A stretch of DNA of 64,000 nucleotides from positions 12,929,866-12,993,865 of the forward strand of contig JACGWO010000011.1 of the NCBI GenBank assembly GCA_034509735.1, written 5' to 3'. Below are positions 43,876 through 55,900 of the stretch, piece after piece. Made by a program: the position numbers and the translations under genes. Origin of the DNA: Sesamum alatum. Lineage: Eukaryota > Streptophyta > Magnoliopsida > Lamiales > Pedaliaceae. The notes beneath the pieces are model-generated. The model searched no databases, was not told the DNA's origin, and saw only the letters and a list, made by a program, of their open reading frames with translations. Positions within the stretch are counted from its first letter, which is position 1; the number at the start of each line of letters is the position of its first letter.

Positions 43876-44328
43876 GGCTTAAATGCATTTTTGGTCATGT
43901 AACTTAAGTTATTTGGCATTTTGGTCATTTAACTTTCTATGGTAGCATTTTGGTCCTGTATCTTTTAAAATTTCGTAATTTTAGTCCTTTTTTCGCCAGA
44001 GTTTACTCTTCTCGCCGGAAAAATGCATTTGCCTCTCATGTGACATTTTAAATTTGGGGCTTTGGCTCCTATTGGCCCATTTATGACTGTTTTTTGTCCT
44101 TTAACTTTCTATAGTAGCATTTTGGTCCTGGATATTCTTAATTTTAGCGATTTCAGTCATTTTCTCGCCGAAGTTCACCCTTCTCCCAGGTGGAGATGAA
44201 CTCCGGCGAACAAAATGACTAAAATCGCAAAACTTAAAAAGATGCAGGACCAAAATATTACCCTTTAATGTTATAAAAAACGAAAATACCAAATGACCTA
44301 AGTTAGGGGACCAAAAATATATTTAATC
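43876..44328. mobile_element. Foldback MITE (MITE-6)
   Basis: The left arm begins GGCTTAAATGCATTTTTGG; the right arm reversed begins GATTAAATATATTTTTGG. Arms share 'TTTTGGTCCTG' words. It lies only 9 bp from MITE-5 and belongs to the MITE-1/MITE-2 type by its ends. A clean duplication was not found. Confidence 0.7.
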
Positions 44329-44619
44329 TTGACGCAATTAATAACTATCAATTTAATCATCTTTCCAAGGTACTGCATCATATGCTTCAAATATACTTTC
44401 TGGATTAATATAATATTTAATAATTTTGTAGTATAATTATCAAATAATTAATAGAAAAAGTTATTAAAAAATATGATATCGTACTATAGCTAAAAAAAGT
44501 CATTAAGGGAGTGATTAGTACGTCTGGAATTGAGTAAGAATGTGAATACATTTCCATAGAAATTCTTATTTCCATATATAGGTATGAGATTACTCATTCC
44601 CTTTTCCCAACATGATATC
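44329..44619. other. AT-rich sequence before CACTA-2
   Basis: About 290 bp, nothing recognisable. Confidence 0.5.
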
Positions 44620-45290
44620 CAGTACAAAAAAATGCGTAAATGGGACGGTTTACTATGATCGTTCCAAAGGCCGATCCAAATTGGAATGGTTAATGGAACT
44701 GTTATGGAATGGTAACCCGTTGCTAATGTTACTTTAGTATTATTCAGAGTTAGAACATATAGGAACGGCACGATCGTTCCTGATACTGTGCTAAAAGATG
44801 TGTGCCAAACAGTAAATCCAGTTCCGTTCCAAAAAGGGAGTGGATATATTTTGGCATTTCATTTGGAACACATATGTTGAAATTGAAACGGTTATTTGAC
44901 CTGAGAACATTACCGTTCCTATCCGTGTTCCAAAAACCGCGACAAATTGGAACGCATGGTCGACCGCTCCAAAAGGTAGTGCTAAATGAGACCGGTTTAC
45001 GCCTTGCGTGAACAATGTAATGCAATGCCCGTTCCAAATTGTGGGTCATACGAAAACGAAGTGAGACTTCCAATGACCGATCCAAAATGTGTTACTAGTA
45101 GAAACGGTCTCTGTACACAATAGATTATGTATTCCTCTTACCATTCCAATTATACTGCAACGGCTATATTTTAACAGCTAGCTTAGCGTTCGTGTTTTCA
45201 ATCCGAAGCCCGATCCTATGCTGAATCAACGGCATTTCAACGACTAGTTTAGGTGTTCAAAATAGTATTCCAATGTCCGTTCCAATATTT
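44620..45290. repeat. CACTA-2 5' subterminal repeats
   Basis: More than fifteen GTTCCAAA / GGAACGG / ACCGTTCC words in both orientations. They stop before the CT-rich leader at 45330 of the transposase gene. Confidence 0.75.
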
Positions 45291-45554
45291 TTCTATATGT
45301 ATGTCCCCTTCATTGTTGTTCTTCTTACTCTCTCTCTCTCTCTCTCCAATTCATTTCTTCTAACTCCCTTTCTTGATTCTTTATATGTAAAATCAAAAAT
45401 ATCAACAATCTCCGCTAAATTTGCATTGATCTTTAAATGTATTTTGTTCAGGTAACAAGTTGAAACCCTTTAATGGTTGTATATATATATATACATAAAT
45501 TTGTTTTGGTCATCTAATTACTGTTGTGAATTGCTTGTGTACGTAGGACTAATC

Positions 45555-48500
45555 ATGTTAAGACAATTGAGGAGATGGATATATAATAGAGACCTGCTGG
45601 GTGTGACGCTGGAGTTTGAGGATGGTGTTACAACATTTTTAGGATGGGTCCAGTCTCAGCGTGCATATATGGACGGGGAGAAGATTAAGTGTCCCTGCCG
45701 AAAGTGCAAAAACGAACGGTTCAAAATACCGAACAAGGTAAATTTCGACTTGTGTATGAAAGGGTTTATGCCGGAGTATTATAATTGGACTTCGCATGAT
45801 GAGGAGAGGGTGCATGAAAACTTTGATGCATTGACCGCGCCCCCTGTGCAACAGCAACAAACGCCAGTCGTTCAGGGGGAGCGTAGTATGCATTGGGGTG
45901 ATGCAGCTCAGATGAATTGGGCACAGATGATGGTATTCGATGCCGCCGGACCATCTTTCTGGTCTTCTTATAACCAAGAGGGATCGGCTGATGATGGTAT
46001 TCGGTATTGTCCTTCTGATGTCGGGTCTAGTTCATATTACGGTGAGGGGCCCTATGATTATGTGTCTGGGTTGTCAGAGCGTTTTTTTTTTTATATAGTT
46101 TATGCTACCGATCAGCTATTGTGGAACGACTGCACTCAATCTCAGTTGGCATCAATTGCTAGTTTGGTGAATATCAAGGCCGAAAGAGGTTTTTCCGAGC
46201 GAACATATGATCAATTATGCCAGTGGGTTGATCATATAATGCCCTTGCGATCACACGTTTCGCTCCGATTATTACAGTATAAAGAAATTGATAAGAGACT
46301 AGGTATACCAGTTGACAAGATTGATGCGTGTAAAAATAACTGCATGTTGTACTGGAAGGACAACATTAATTTGGAATATTGCAAGTTTTGTAAAAACGCT
46401 AGGTACAAGCCGACTAGGGAGAGAAATCCTAGACGTAAGAAGTTGTCGTATGTCATTCTTAGGTACCTGCCGCTTACCCTCGACTGCAGAGGTTGTATGC
46501 GTCGGAGGCCACTGCAGAGCACATGATGTGGCATGCCAGCCATGAGACGGAGGAGGGATCCATGTGTCATCCATCCGATGCAGAGGCTTGGAATCATTTC
46601 GATCGGACATATCCCGACTTTGCAGCTGAGCCCCGTAATGTTAGACTAAAGCTGTGCATGGATAGGTTTGCAGCGCATGAGTATGATAAAACTTACTCAT
46701 GTTGGCCCGTGATACTTACACCATACAATCTCCCACCGGGAATGTGCATGAAGTCTGAGTATATGTTTCTGACGATTGTGATCTCTGGCCATCCAATCCC
46801 AAACGTCTTATCGATGTCTACCTGGGGCTGCTGATTGAGGAGTTGTAGAATTTATGGCATGTGGGTGTATCCACGCATGACAATGCGACAAATTAGGCAT
46901 TCATGATGCAGGTCGCATTGATGTGGACAGTGAACGACTTACCCGCCTATGGAATGTCATCTGGATGGAGTACCGCCAATGTTATGGGATGTCCAATTTG
47001 TATGGAGGACACACGCGCATTCTATTTACAACACGATCGGAAGGCATGCGATTTTGACTGCCGCAGACAATTCCTCCCACCGACCATCCTTATTGCAGGA
47101 ACAAGAAAGTCTTCACTAAAAAACCGGATGGAGAATAAGGTTGCACGTTCGAGGCTTACTGGAGAGTAGATCCGAACCCGTGTCGATGCATTTAGTATTG
47201 CAGTCGAACAACCGTTGAGTGAACCGAAAGGCTACGGTGCCGACCATAACTGGACGAATAAAAGCATCTTTTATGAGCTTGAATACAAGGAGGCGCATCT
47301 GATACAACACAATCTTGATGTCATGCACATTGAGAAGAATGTGTTCGACAATATATTCAATAATGTGATGGACATAAAGGGCAAAATGAAGAAAAATCTG
47401 AATGCACAGAAGGATCTAAAGATCATATGTAACCGGCTGGAGCTTGAGGTGGATGAAAGAAGACCGAATATGATGTCCAAAGCTGTATATACACTGACGA
47501 AGGATCAGAAGAAGATTATATATGAGTGGATTCGTTGGATTAGGATGCACGGCATGAAAAGCCATGATTGTCATGTATTCATGCAGAAGTTAATACCGGT
47601 TTCCTTCTGTGAAATGCTTTCGGAGCCCGTGTGGGGGGCCTTGACGGAGGTGAGCCTTCTATTCCAGATCCTATGCTCAACCACGCTAGATGTGACCAAG
47701 GTAAAAGAATTGGAAGATAGTGTAGCCGTCATCCTATGCAACCTCGAGAAAATATTTCCTCCTTCATTTTTCGACTCAATGGAGCACCTAATTGTTCACC
47801 TTCCATATAAGGCGCGCGTTGGGGGGCCCGTGCAATACAGGTGGATGTACCCATATGAGAAGTAATTAACTACAATAGAAAATTTACTGTTACATATATA
47901 TTATTTTTCTGTCATTCGCATTTTAATACATACTCGTACGAATAGATTCCTCCGCGATTTGAAAAAAATGTGAAAAAACAAAGCACACGTCGAGGCGTCA
48001 ACTGTAGAGGCATACATTGTCGAAGAAATCAAACTTTTTCTTCTCACTACTTCGAACCGCACATTCTCTGCAAGCAAAGCACACCTAGCCAAAAAATGAT
48101 CTCACGAGCAACGACGATCAAATAGTACGGTCCATTTTCTATCACCCGGGCCGAGCAAGTGGAGCCTCAAAGAAGAGGTAGTTGAGTGGTGAGGAACTTT
48201 ATATATTATCGAGACGTACGTATTGTGTAATTGTGAAGTAGTTGCGTTGTACTACGAGTAAGTTTTTGAGACATACATTGTATATACATATGTATCTCTT
48301 CGATCAATTTCAATTTGAAGATGTATATTTATAATTATCAATGTTCCTGATATAGGTTATTCTTGAATGAACTGTATGAGCAACACCATTCGGAGGACCC
48401 AATAATTGATCAACTAATGGAAACTCAATTCAAGGATTGGTTCAAGCGTCGTGTAAGTGTCGTCATGTAAGTGTCACTTCCTTATAAATTACGATTCTCT

Positions 48501-49230
48501 GCACAATTTCATAGAAATTATTTCAATTGCTATATAAATTGTAGGTGAAACCAGAATTGAATCACACAGACGACTAATTGTTGAAGTTGCATTATTGTGG
48601 CCCTAGGGCAGAAGTGACGACGTTCTCGTCTTACTTCGTGAATGTCGGGAAGTCAACAATGAGTTGTGATGTTTGTGTCAAAAGCTCATCATATACAAAC
48701 ACGGATTCTGACTTCTATAGAATACTGGAAGAGATAATTCAATTAGATCACCCACTTATTCCAAACATGCACATTGTGTTGTTCAATTGTCGTTGGGTTG
48801 ATCCGGTTAGAGGTATGAAGATACACCCTTGTTATCACATCGATGATGTTAATTTCAAAAAGCTCTACCAAAAGAATGAACCATTCATATTGGCCCAATA
48901 AGCAATACAAGTCTACTACGCGGATTACCCGAGCATGAATAGAGACAAAGTCGACTGGAAAGCTATTTGCAAAATAAGGCTCGAAGATTAATCGATGACT
49001 CACGACGGACCGAGGTCGCCTATCAGACAGATGAAGTCGTACCTACTCCAGATATTGGTACAAACAACCAAACGTATGAACTTCATGACCTAGTGGGAAT
49101 ACAGTTGGTCGTTGACCTATTCATGTCACAACATGGAGCAGGTACATCCCCCTCGCCAAATGGTGAATCCGATGATCAAGATGACGAAGATAGCTTTGAT
49201 GAGGTTGAAACTGAGGAAGAGACTTACTGA
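45555..49230 (+). pseudogene. TNP2-type CACTA transposase (TNPD-like) of CACTA-2
   Basis: The main CACTA transposase, nearly full length but broken. ATG at 45555 opens the transposase-associated domain ('FEDGVTTFLGWVQSQRAYMD', 'IKCPCRKCKNERF'). The TNP2 domain begins about 46300 ('KIDACKNNCMLYWKDNINLE'), changes frame near 46490, continues 'EEGSMCHPSDAEAWNHF', 'CWPVILTPYNLPPGMCM', then has a frame change near 46790 and stops near 46845, 46895 and 47167, with 'NVMGCPICMEDTRAFYLQHD' and 'HNLDVMHIEKNVFDNIF'. DUF4218 spans 47520-48110 ('KSHDCHVFMQKLIPVSFCEM', 'DSMEHLIVHLPYKA', then 'RFLRDLKKM*KNKAHVEAST'). DUF4216 follows (48660-49230: 'PNMHIVLFNCRWVD', 'FILAQ'), ending in an acidic tail to TGA 49228-49230. 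48190-48560 probably contains introns. Confidence 0.87.
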
Positions 49231-49777
49231 GCATGAAATGGAGGCTTAACGAAGAGGTGGCTTTAAATATATAACGAAAATACCTTAGTGTAAACATTGT
49301 ATTAATTATAATTTTTTTATAAAATAGTATAACTTTGGAACGGTGTATTGATATACCTTAGTTTAAACATGTATTAATCTTTTTATAAAATAATATAACA
49401 TAATAAATTTTAAAAATTGGAATGGTCAATATATATTACGACCGTTCCTATTACAGTTACAAGTTTTAAAGTAGGCGCCCAATGAAAAAATAGGTAAAAA
49501 TTTTGAAAATAGTACCGGTCAAAATATTCCTATGATCGTTCCTATTATAGTTATAATTTTTCTATTGGGCGCCCACTGAAAAAATAGGTGGGAAAATTTA
49601 ACTAGGAATGGTCCAAACAATTCAATGACCGTTCCAATTGTAGGTCCAAAATTTTCATTTGGCGCCTTCTAAAAATGGTGGGAAAATCCAATTTTGGAGC
49701 GATTATTTTATATTCAACCGTTCCTAATATAAATTTGTACAGACCGTTCCTATATGTAACCACTAACCGTTCCTAAG
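49231..49777. repeat. Non-coding GTTCC-type repeats between the CACTA-2 genes, left part
   Basis: ACCGTTCCTA and GGAACGG words recur, together with a repeated 'TTTGGCGCC/TGGGCGCC' motif (49475, 49567, 49660). Interrupted at 49778 by the LTR-like insertion and resumed at 52047. Confidence 0.7.
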
Positions 49778-52041
49778 TGTTAGAATAGGTGACCGTCAAG
49801 CCAATTGATTGGCTCTTTGTAAACTATTCTAAATGATCTTTTTTCAATAATATGTTAATTTAAGAAATGTTTCTTTGGCCATCTTCATCATATGCTTTAA
49901 ATATTATATTTATATGAGCGTTTGGTTGAAGCCCTTAGATCAATTATGCTACGGGGTTGGCTCGCGCATATGATGGCGACCATGAAACCAACCTCTATGG
50001 TTTGATCTAAAATATTCCAAGTCGATGAATCGGTCGAGACAGGGCATCGACCACTCCTTAAAGACTTGCACTAAGTGATGCGTTCATATGATGAATGTCG
50101 AGTTTCATAGATAGAGACGTATGATGTATGCTCACTTTAGTGGATGCTTGATAAAGAGTTATCAAGTTCACTGAATTGACTTGCAGGAGTTGTCATATGG
50201 AAGCCTTACATGGCATGATCGGTATGACTAGAAATCTTAGGCTACGATAATGTACTAACTAGTCCTTAGACTTGAGGTTCCACAGTAACCTTGTGCATAG
50301 GACGGCTATAACTTGATCATGTCCAATGTGGTTTTAGGTTTCATCCTGGATCACTATACAGTCATGTTTCAGACAAAGTTGAAGCATGCATGGAGGTTGG
50401 TGAGTTCTAAGATAGGATCTGCTATTTATCATGAGATGATAACGAACCTCCTATGTTCTCTATAGTATGCGTTCCTCGAAGCCCATGGCCATGGTTGTTG
50501 ATCAAATAGGAGAAAGGATTATTCCATATTGATAAATTGGAAGCATAACTTGAAAGAGTTGATACATAGACATCAAAGTCGATAATGGAAACCGATAACT
50601 AATTCCATGCCCTAGACTTTGATCGGGAGGTTAGTAGCGGAGGGACCGTATTTGCATGCTACGCATAGCTCACAGGTTCACGAAATAATTCACCTATTCT
50701 CTAGTGCCATGGACCATTGCTAGATGGCCACCCATGGTGACGGGTACCCTCTAATTAAGGAGTTAATTGAGAGTGATTAATTATGATAAGATCTAATTAA
50801 TCTAATGCACGTAAGTTGCTAATTAAATTGTATATGTGATACAAGCCCCAACCTAGCTGAGTAGTGAACCTAAAGGGTCACACACAAATCCATGATGGAA
50901 TTATTGAACTTAATTTATAGAATTAATTATAGAGAATAAATCAATTAATTTAAGGAGCTAAATTAATTGATTGAAATGATTTATGAAATCATTTCATGGG
51001 TATATTACATAATATGATTATTTAATTTGGAGTCTAAAAATTCACAAACATTAATTTGATTAAGTAAGACTTGTGATAGATTAATTAAAATTAATCTATT
51101 TGAGCTTTAAAATTAATTAATTAGATTAATTGATTTTGAATTATATTTAATTAAACAATTAAATATCATAGGCTAAATAATTAGTTGGGAATTAATTAAA
51201 ATTGGACTTAGTCCAATTGAGAATTAAGATAAAGCCCAAGACCTTAGCCCAAGCCCACAAGCCCATAAGACAAGATTCATTGACCATACACATGACTTGT
51301 TTTTATCTTTAGATGAAGAAGAAAATATGAGTTATGCTAAAACTTGTCTATAAAGAAGACAAATATAAAAGGAGAAAAGATGAGTCATGCTAAAACTTGT
51401 CTATAAAGAAAACAAGTGTTCTAAGAGCAAGACAAAAGACCTTGTATACATTCATTGTATTTAGTGCAAAGAAATGTCTATAAAAAGGGGTAGAAGGCAA
51501 GAGATTCATATACCATTTTTACATACAAAGATACAAAAATTGTTGCTTTCTTTTTGCTCTCTAGCTCTTAGACTTTCTCTCCTTCAAAGCTAGAAAGTCT
51601 AGCTTTCACTTTAGCCTTGGTCTTATGTTCTTTTCTCATCTCCAAAAGAGAAGAAATCCCTTGATTTCTCCATAGATCAATAGTTGATCTACCTTAATCC
51701 TCCAATACCTACTAGCTAGGTTTGAAGGTGATTCCATCATAGGTGGTGTGGACTAGCTTTAGAGAGAAGACACTTGTGTTCCTACCGTGAACAACAATAC
51801 CATTTTGACGTTCCATCGTTTTTGAGGTAAGGCAATTCTTAATAAAGTTTAAGTAATCGACATCACCTGGAGAGCAAGAAAAGTAGGTTTCTCTTAACCA
51901 TTCAATTAATATTCTTTTATGATGAGATCCACTTCGTAATAGCAACGAGACGGGCGATTTGATCGCTAATTATAATTGTTTTGTAATTAAAATCTTAACT
52001 TCCATTGTGTTTAACATTTTGGGGCTTATATGAAGCTAACA
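49778..52041 (+). mobile_element. Solo-LTR-like insertion A (2264 bp) with perfect 5-bp duplication
   Basis: Begins TGTTAGAATAGGTGACC and ends GAAGCTAACA, so the tips are TGTTAG..CTAACA as in plant LTRs. ctaag is present on both sides (49773-49777 and 52042-52046). A TATA box TCTATAAAAAGGGG lies at 51477-51490, in the 3' quarter, where an LTR promoter sits. No gag/pol coding, primer site or polypurine tract is inside, so a solo LTR left by recombination is the simplest reading. Related to 54256-56433 in the opposite orientation. Confidence 0.8.
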
Positions 52042-52909
52042 CTAAGTTGTTATTATAACAAACCATTCCTAAGGTATTATATAACCGCTACAAATTGTGT
52101 TACTAGAATGTGTGTTTTACCTAATTGTGACGATATATCAATATCCGTGAGCTAGATTGACACTATTTTTAAACACATACAATATTATGAATATGAATTG
52201 ATATCTAACGGTCTGATTTTCAATCAGATGACCGGATTGAAGGATGCAATTTGTTCTTATGACGACGAATACTGACCGAAAACGATATCTCGATATCTGC
52301 ACACCGAAATTTTTTGAAACTACATATAATGCATTCTTTTGTGTGTTAAATCATATCTAACGGTCTGATTGGACTTTTGACGGTCTGATTAGGCGATGCC
52401 GTACAATAATACAAGATGCTAGTTCAATATGTGAAATACTAACAAACTTAAATATACAAATATACTTCATATTGTGAACATGCGTCTATTTTTTGAAAAT
52501 TACTTTATATTTTCAAATTCTTTAAATGACCGATTGTATACCTTTATTCGCTCATACAAGTGTTCGGAACGTATTTTTCTTAATTTATATTTATTATCTA
52601 GGAAGATAAAATAATATTTTCAATACAAATAGGAACGGTCTCGTATGAAAATGGGAACGGTCAACACTTACAGGTCACCAAATGGCGCCGATTCTATATT
52701 TAGTAATAGTACTAGTAACACTTTAACTATTAAATGACCGTTCCTATGAGTTGCATTGTCAGTACAAGATACTAAAACGACATCGTTTTCACCTCGAAAC
52801 GATGTTGTATTTGGCCTTGGGACCGGGCTTTGGAACGGTCGTAGCAAAATATGACCGTTCCAAAGTTCTAATACAAATTGGACCCTTAGTAGATTCTACC
52901 CAATTTTTT
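52042..52909. repeat. CACTA-2 inter-gene module and GTTCC repeats
   Basis: 52139-52470 is the conserved module with 'ATATCTAACGGTCTGATT' (twice) and 'GGCGATGCCGTACAATAATA'; 52610-52870 has ACCGTTCC repeats leading into the CT-rich leader of the TNPA gene. An open frame at 52751-52939 overlaps the repeats and is not a gene. Confidence 0.7.
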
Positions 52910-55900
52910 CTGCCTCTCTCTCTCTCTCTCTCTCTCTAACCCTTCAGCCTCCGCCGCCTCCGTACGCCACCGCCGTAAGCCTCCACCTGTGCCGTCACCG
53001 CCTTAGCCATTGCTGAGTCCGCCGTCTGCATCCGCCAACACTGACCACCAGTGCCTCATCATATGCACCATTCTCCCATCGCCGCCTCCGCCGTCTGCCT
53101 CCGCCATCCGCCGCCTCTACCTCCGCCACCACCAGTTGCCATTGCCTTCGCCTCCACCACGTTAGTATTTTTTGTATTTCGTATTTTTCTATTTTTTTAA
53201 TTTCTGAAAAATGTATAATTAGTGTGTACGGATTTTTTGTAATTTCTGTAAATTTCAGTAATTAGTGTTGGAATTTCTATAATTTTGTTTCATTTTTTGT
53301 TAATTTCTGTAAATGTAAATGTGTTGGAATATCTTGTTAATTTTTTTATAAATTTTCTGCAATTTTTCAGATTATTACTGTAATTTTGAAGTATTTTCTG
53401 TAATTTTTATTAATGTTTCTATAATTTATGTAATTAAATGTAAATGTAATATGTGTTGTTAATTTTCTGTAAATTTTCAGATTTTTACTATAATTTTTAA
53501 GTTATTTTTTTGAAATTTTTCTGTATTTTCTAAAAAAATCCCTGTAAATTCTGTAATTTTTTCTAGAAAAAACTGTAAATTCGGTAATTTTTAAGTATTT
53601 TTTGAAAAAATTTCTGTAATTTTAGAAAAAAATTTCCATAAATACTGTCTTTTTTCTGAAAAAAAAAATTCAATCCATTCTGTATTTTTGAAAATTTTCT
53701 GTAATTTTCTGTGATTTTTTTTGGAATTCATGTGAAATTACATGTAATATTTTGTAAGGATATAGGAAAATATATGTACTAATTATTATAATATATATCA
53801 CATTTTCGCAAAGAATTTTGGGATTTAGTCTAAGGATCTAGGAAAATAGAAGGATTTAGTGTAATTTTAGGGAAGAGTTTTGGGATTTAGTATACATTGT
53901 AGGAAAAATTTCAAAAAAAAAAAAATTGGGATTTAATTTCCATTTAATAGATTAATTTCAGGACTTAGCATACAATTTTAGGATTTAATTTACATAATTA
54001 TTCTATAAAATTAGAAAATTATCATTATTAACAATAAATTGATACTTACATATATTTTTTTAAATTCATACCACTAATATTTTGAAAAACAAATTGTAGA
54101 TCATGTCTGGTAGAGATTTGCCTCCTCGAGAAGATGGACGTGGTTGTGGCCGCGGTCATGGCCCGTCCGTTCCACCACCGGTGGGTGCTGCTTCCTAGGT
54201 TGGGGAAGCAGCATTCCGAACCCCCTCCCCCCACCACCACTGGTAGAGCAGTCAGTGAAAGAATCAGGTACGGCCTGGGAACGCAATGGAAGCGTAAAAA
54301 GCGTTAATTTAAAGCATCAATTTAAAACGGGTTCAAAGGGGTGTTCCCTCTGAAGTTCCCGGGCGTTCAGTGCATGTCAAGAGCATGAATAAAAGAGGAG
54401 AAGATGCCGGACATGTGGCTAAAGGATTAAAAACAACAGATACATAAAATGTAAATAGAAACCAACCTTTGTTCGTTTTACGTAGAACGACTTCTAACGT
54501 TGTTCCTTCTTTTATTGCTAGATCCAAACTATAGTTTATTGCTAGATAAAATATAGTGAAGAGAAGAAGAAAACAATTCCAAAGCAACACTATCAATTAG
54601 TGATCTTTACAATGTTTTAAGTTCTTTTCTTTCCAAAAGAAAAGAACACTTAGAGAGAATTTTCAGAGATGTTTATGGCTTAAATTTCCAGCAAAAAATG
54701 AAGCAAGTTAGTAAGTAAATGTCTAGCAAAGTTGTTTTGTGTATGTAGAATGTAGAGTTCAAAAAATCACCTACATAAGTAACCTTCAAGGCAACTTCCA
54801 CATACATACACTTCTAGCACATCCACCACACATGATAGAAAGAGAAAACCACCCACAAATCAACAAATTTTCGTGGTCATCATGTGATATGTGAAGAGTT
54901 GAAACTCCTCCTTAACTAGCTTCAACTTGCATGGAAAAATGGACTTGGATCTTTATGTTTTTGGACTTGTATTTAATCAAATTAAATAAAGTCCAAACAT
55001 GTATTCATTGGGCATTAATTAATCTAATTAATTTCAATCCAATTGAAGCCTAATTATTTATTTAATCCAATTAAATAAACGTAAGTCCAAAATAAGAATA
55101 ATTGATCCAATCAACTATTCTAGCCAAGACCCGATAAATTAATCAAATTAATTTAAAGGTTCTTCGTCCAAAAAAAAATTAACTAATCCAATTAATTAAT
55201 CTTGGACCATCCATCAAATGAATTTCCCAATAGATGATCCAATCATTTATTTTCTCTCTTGAATAAATTTAATCCGATAAAATTTATTCACTTCTTCTAG
55301 AATTAATTCCAAATTAATTCTACCAAATCCAAAGTGATTTGTGTGTGAATCATTAGGTTCACCCTCAGCTAGACATGGGCTTGTGTCCAACACAATTGGT
55401 CAATTAAATCCAATTTAATTAACAGTTTTCCGATTAACCATTAATCGGAAAAACGCCCGTCACCATGGGTGGCCGTCTAGCAACGGTCCATGGCACTAGA
55501 GACTAGGTGAATGTTGGCGTGAACATTTAGGCTCCCGAGTTCCATACGAGTACGGTCCTTCCATCATTCGTCTCCCGGTCTTAGTCTAGGGCATGAAATT
55601 GGGTGTCGGTTCCCATCCTGGACTAGACAACTATGCTCAATAACTCGAGACACGTTTGCTCTATTGATCGACGTAGCAAACCATTCCCTACTCGACCAAT
55701 CGTTGTGGCCACAGACTTTAAGATCTTAAACCGTCTCAGAGCGCATAAGAGACTCGACTGTCATATACTGACAGATGACGGATCCTATCTTGAAATCTAC
55801 CGTCCTCAATACATATTCCAACTGCACTGGATAAGGCTTATAATGAACATATCCCAGACACGGACATCTCTTGGCAGATCCTAGATACAGCCTTCATATG

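Noticed and set aside
48743..49003. 86-codon minus-strand open frame
   Set aside because: Antisense shadow of the DUF4216 part of the CACTA-2 transposase.
51712..51945. 77-codon minus-strand open frame
   Set aside because: Inside a solo-LTR-like element, antisense to its probable transcript, without any recognisable motif.
49778..52041. Helitron or long non-coding gene
   Set aside because: TG..CA tips, 5-bp duplications and a late TATA box fit an LTR much better; Helitrons make no target duplication.
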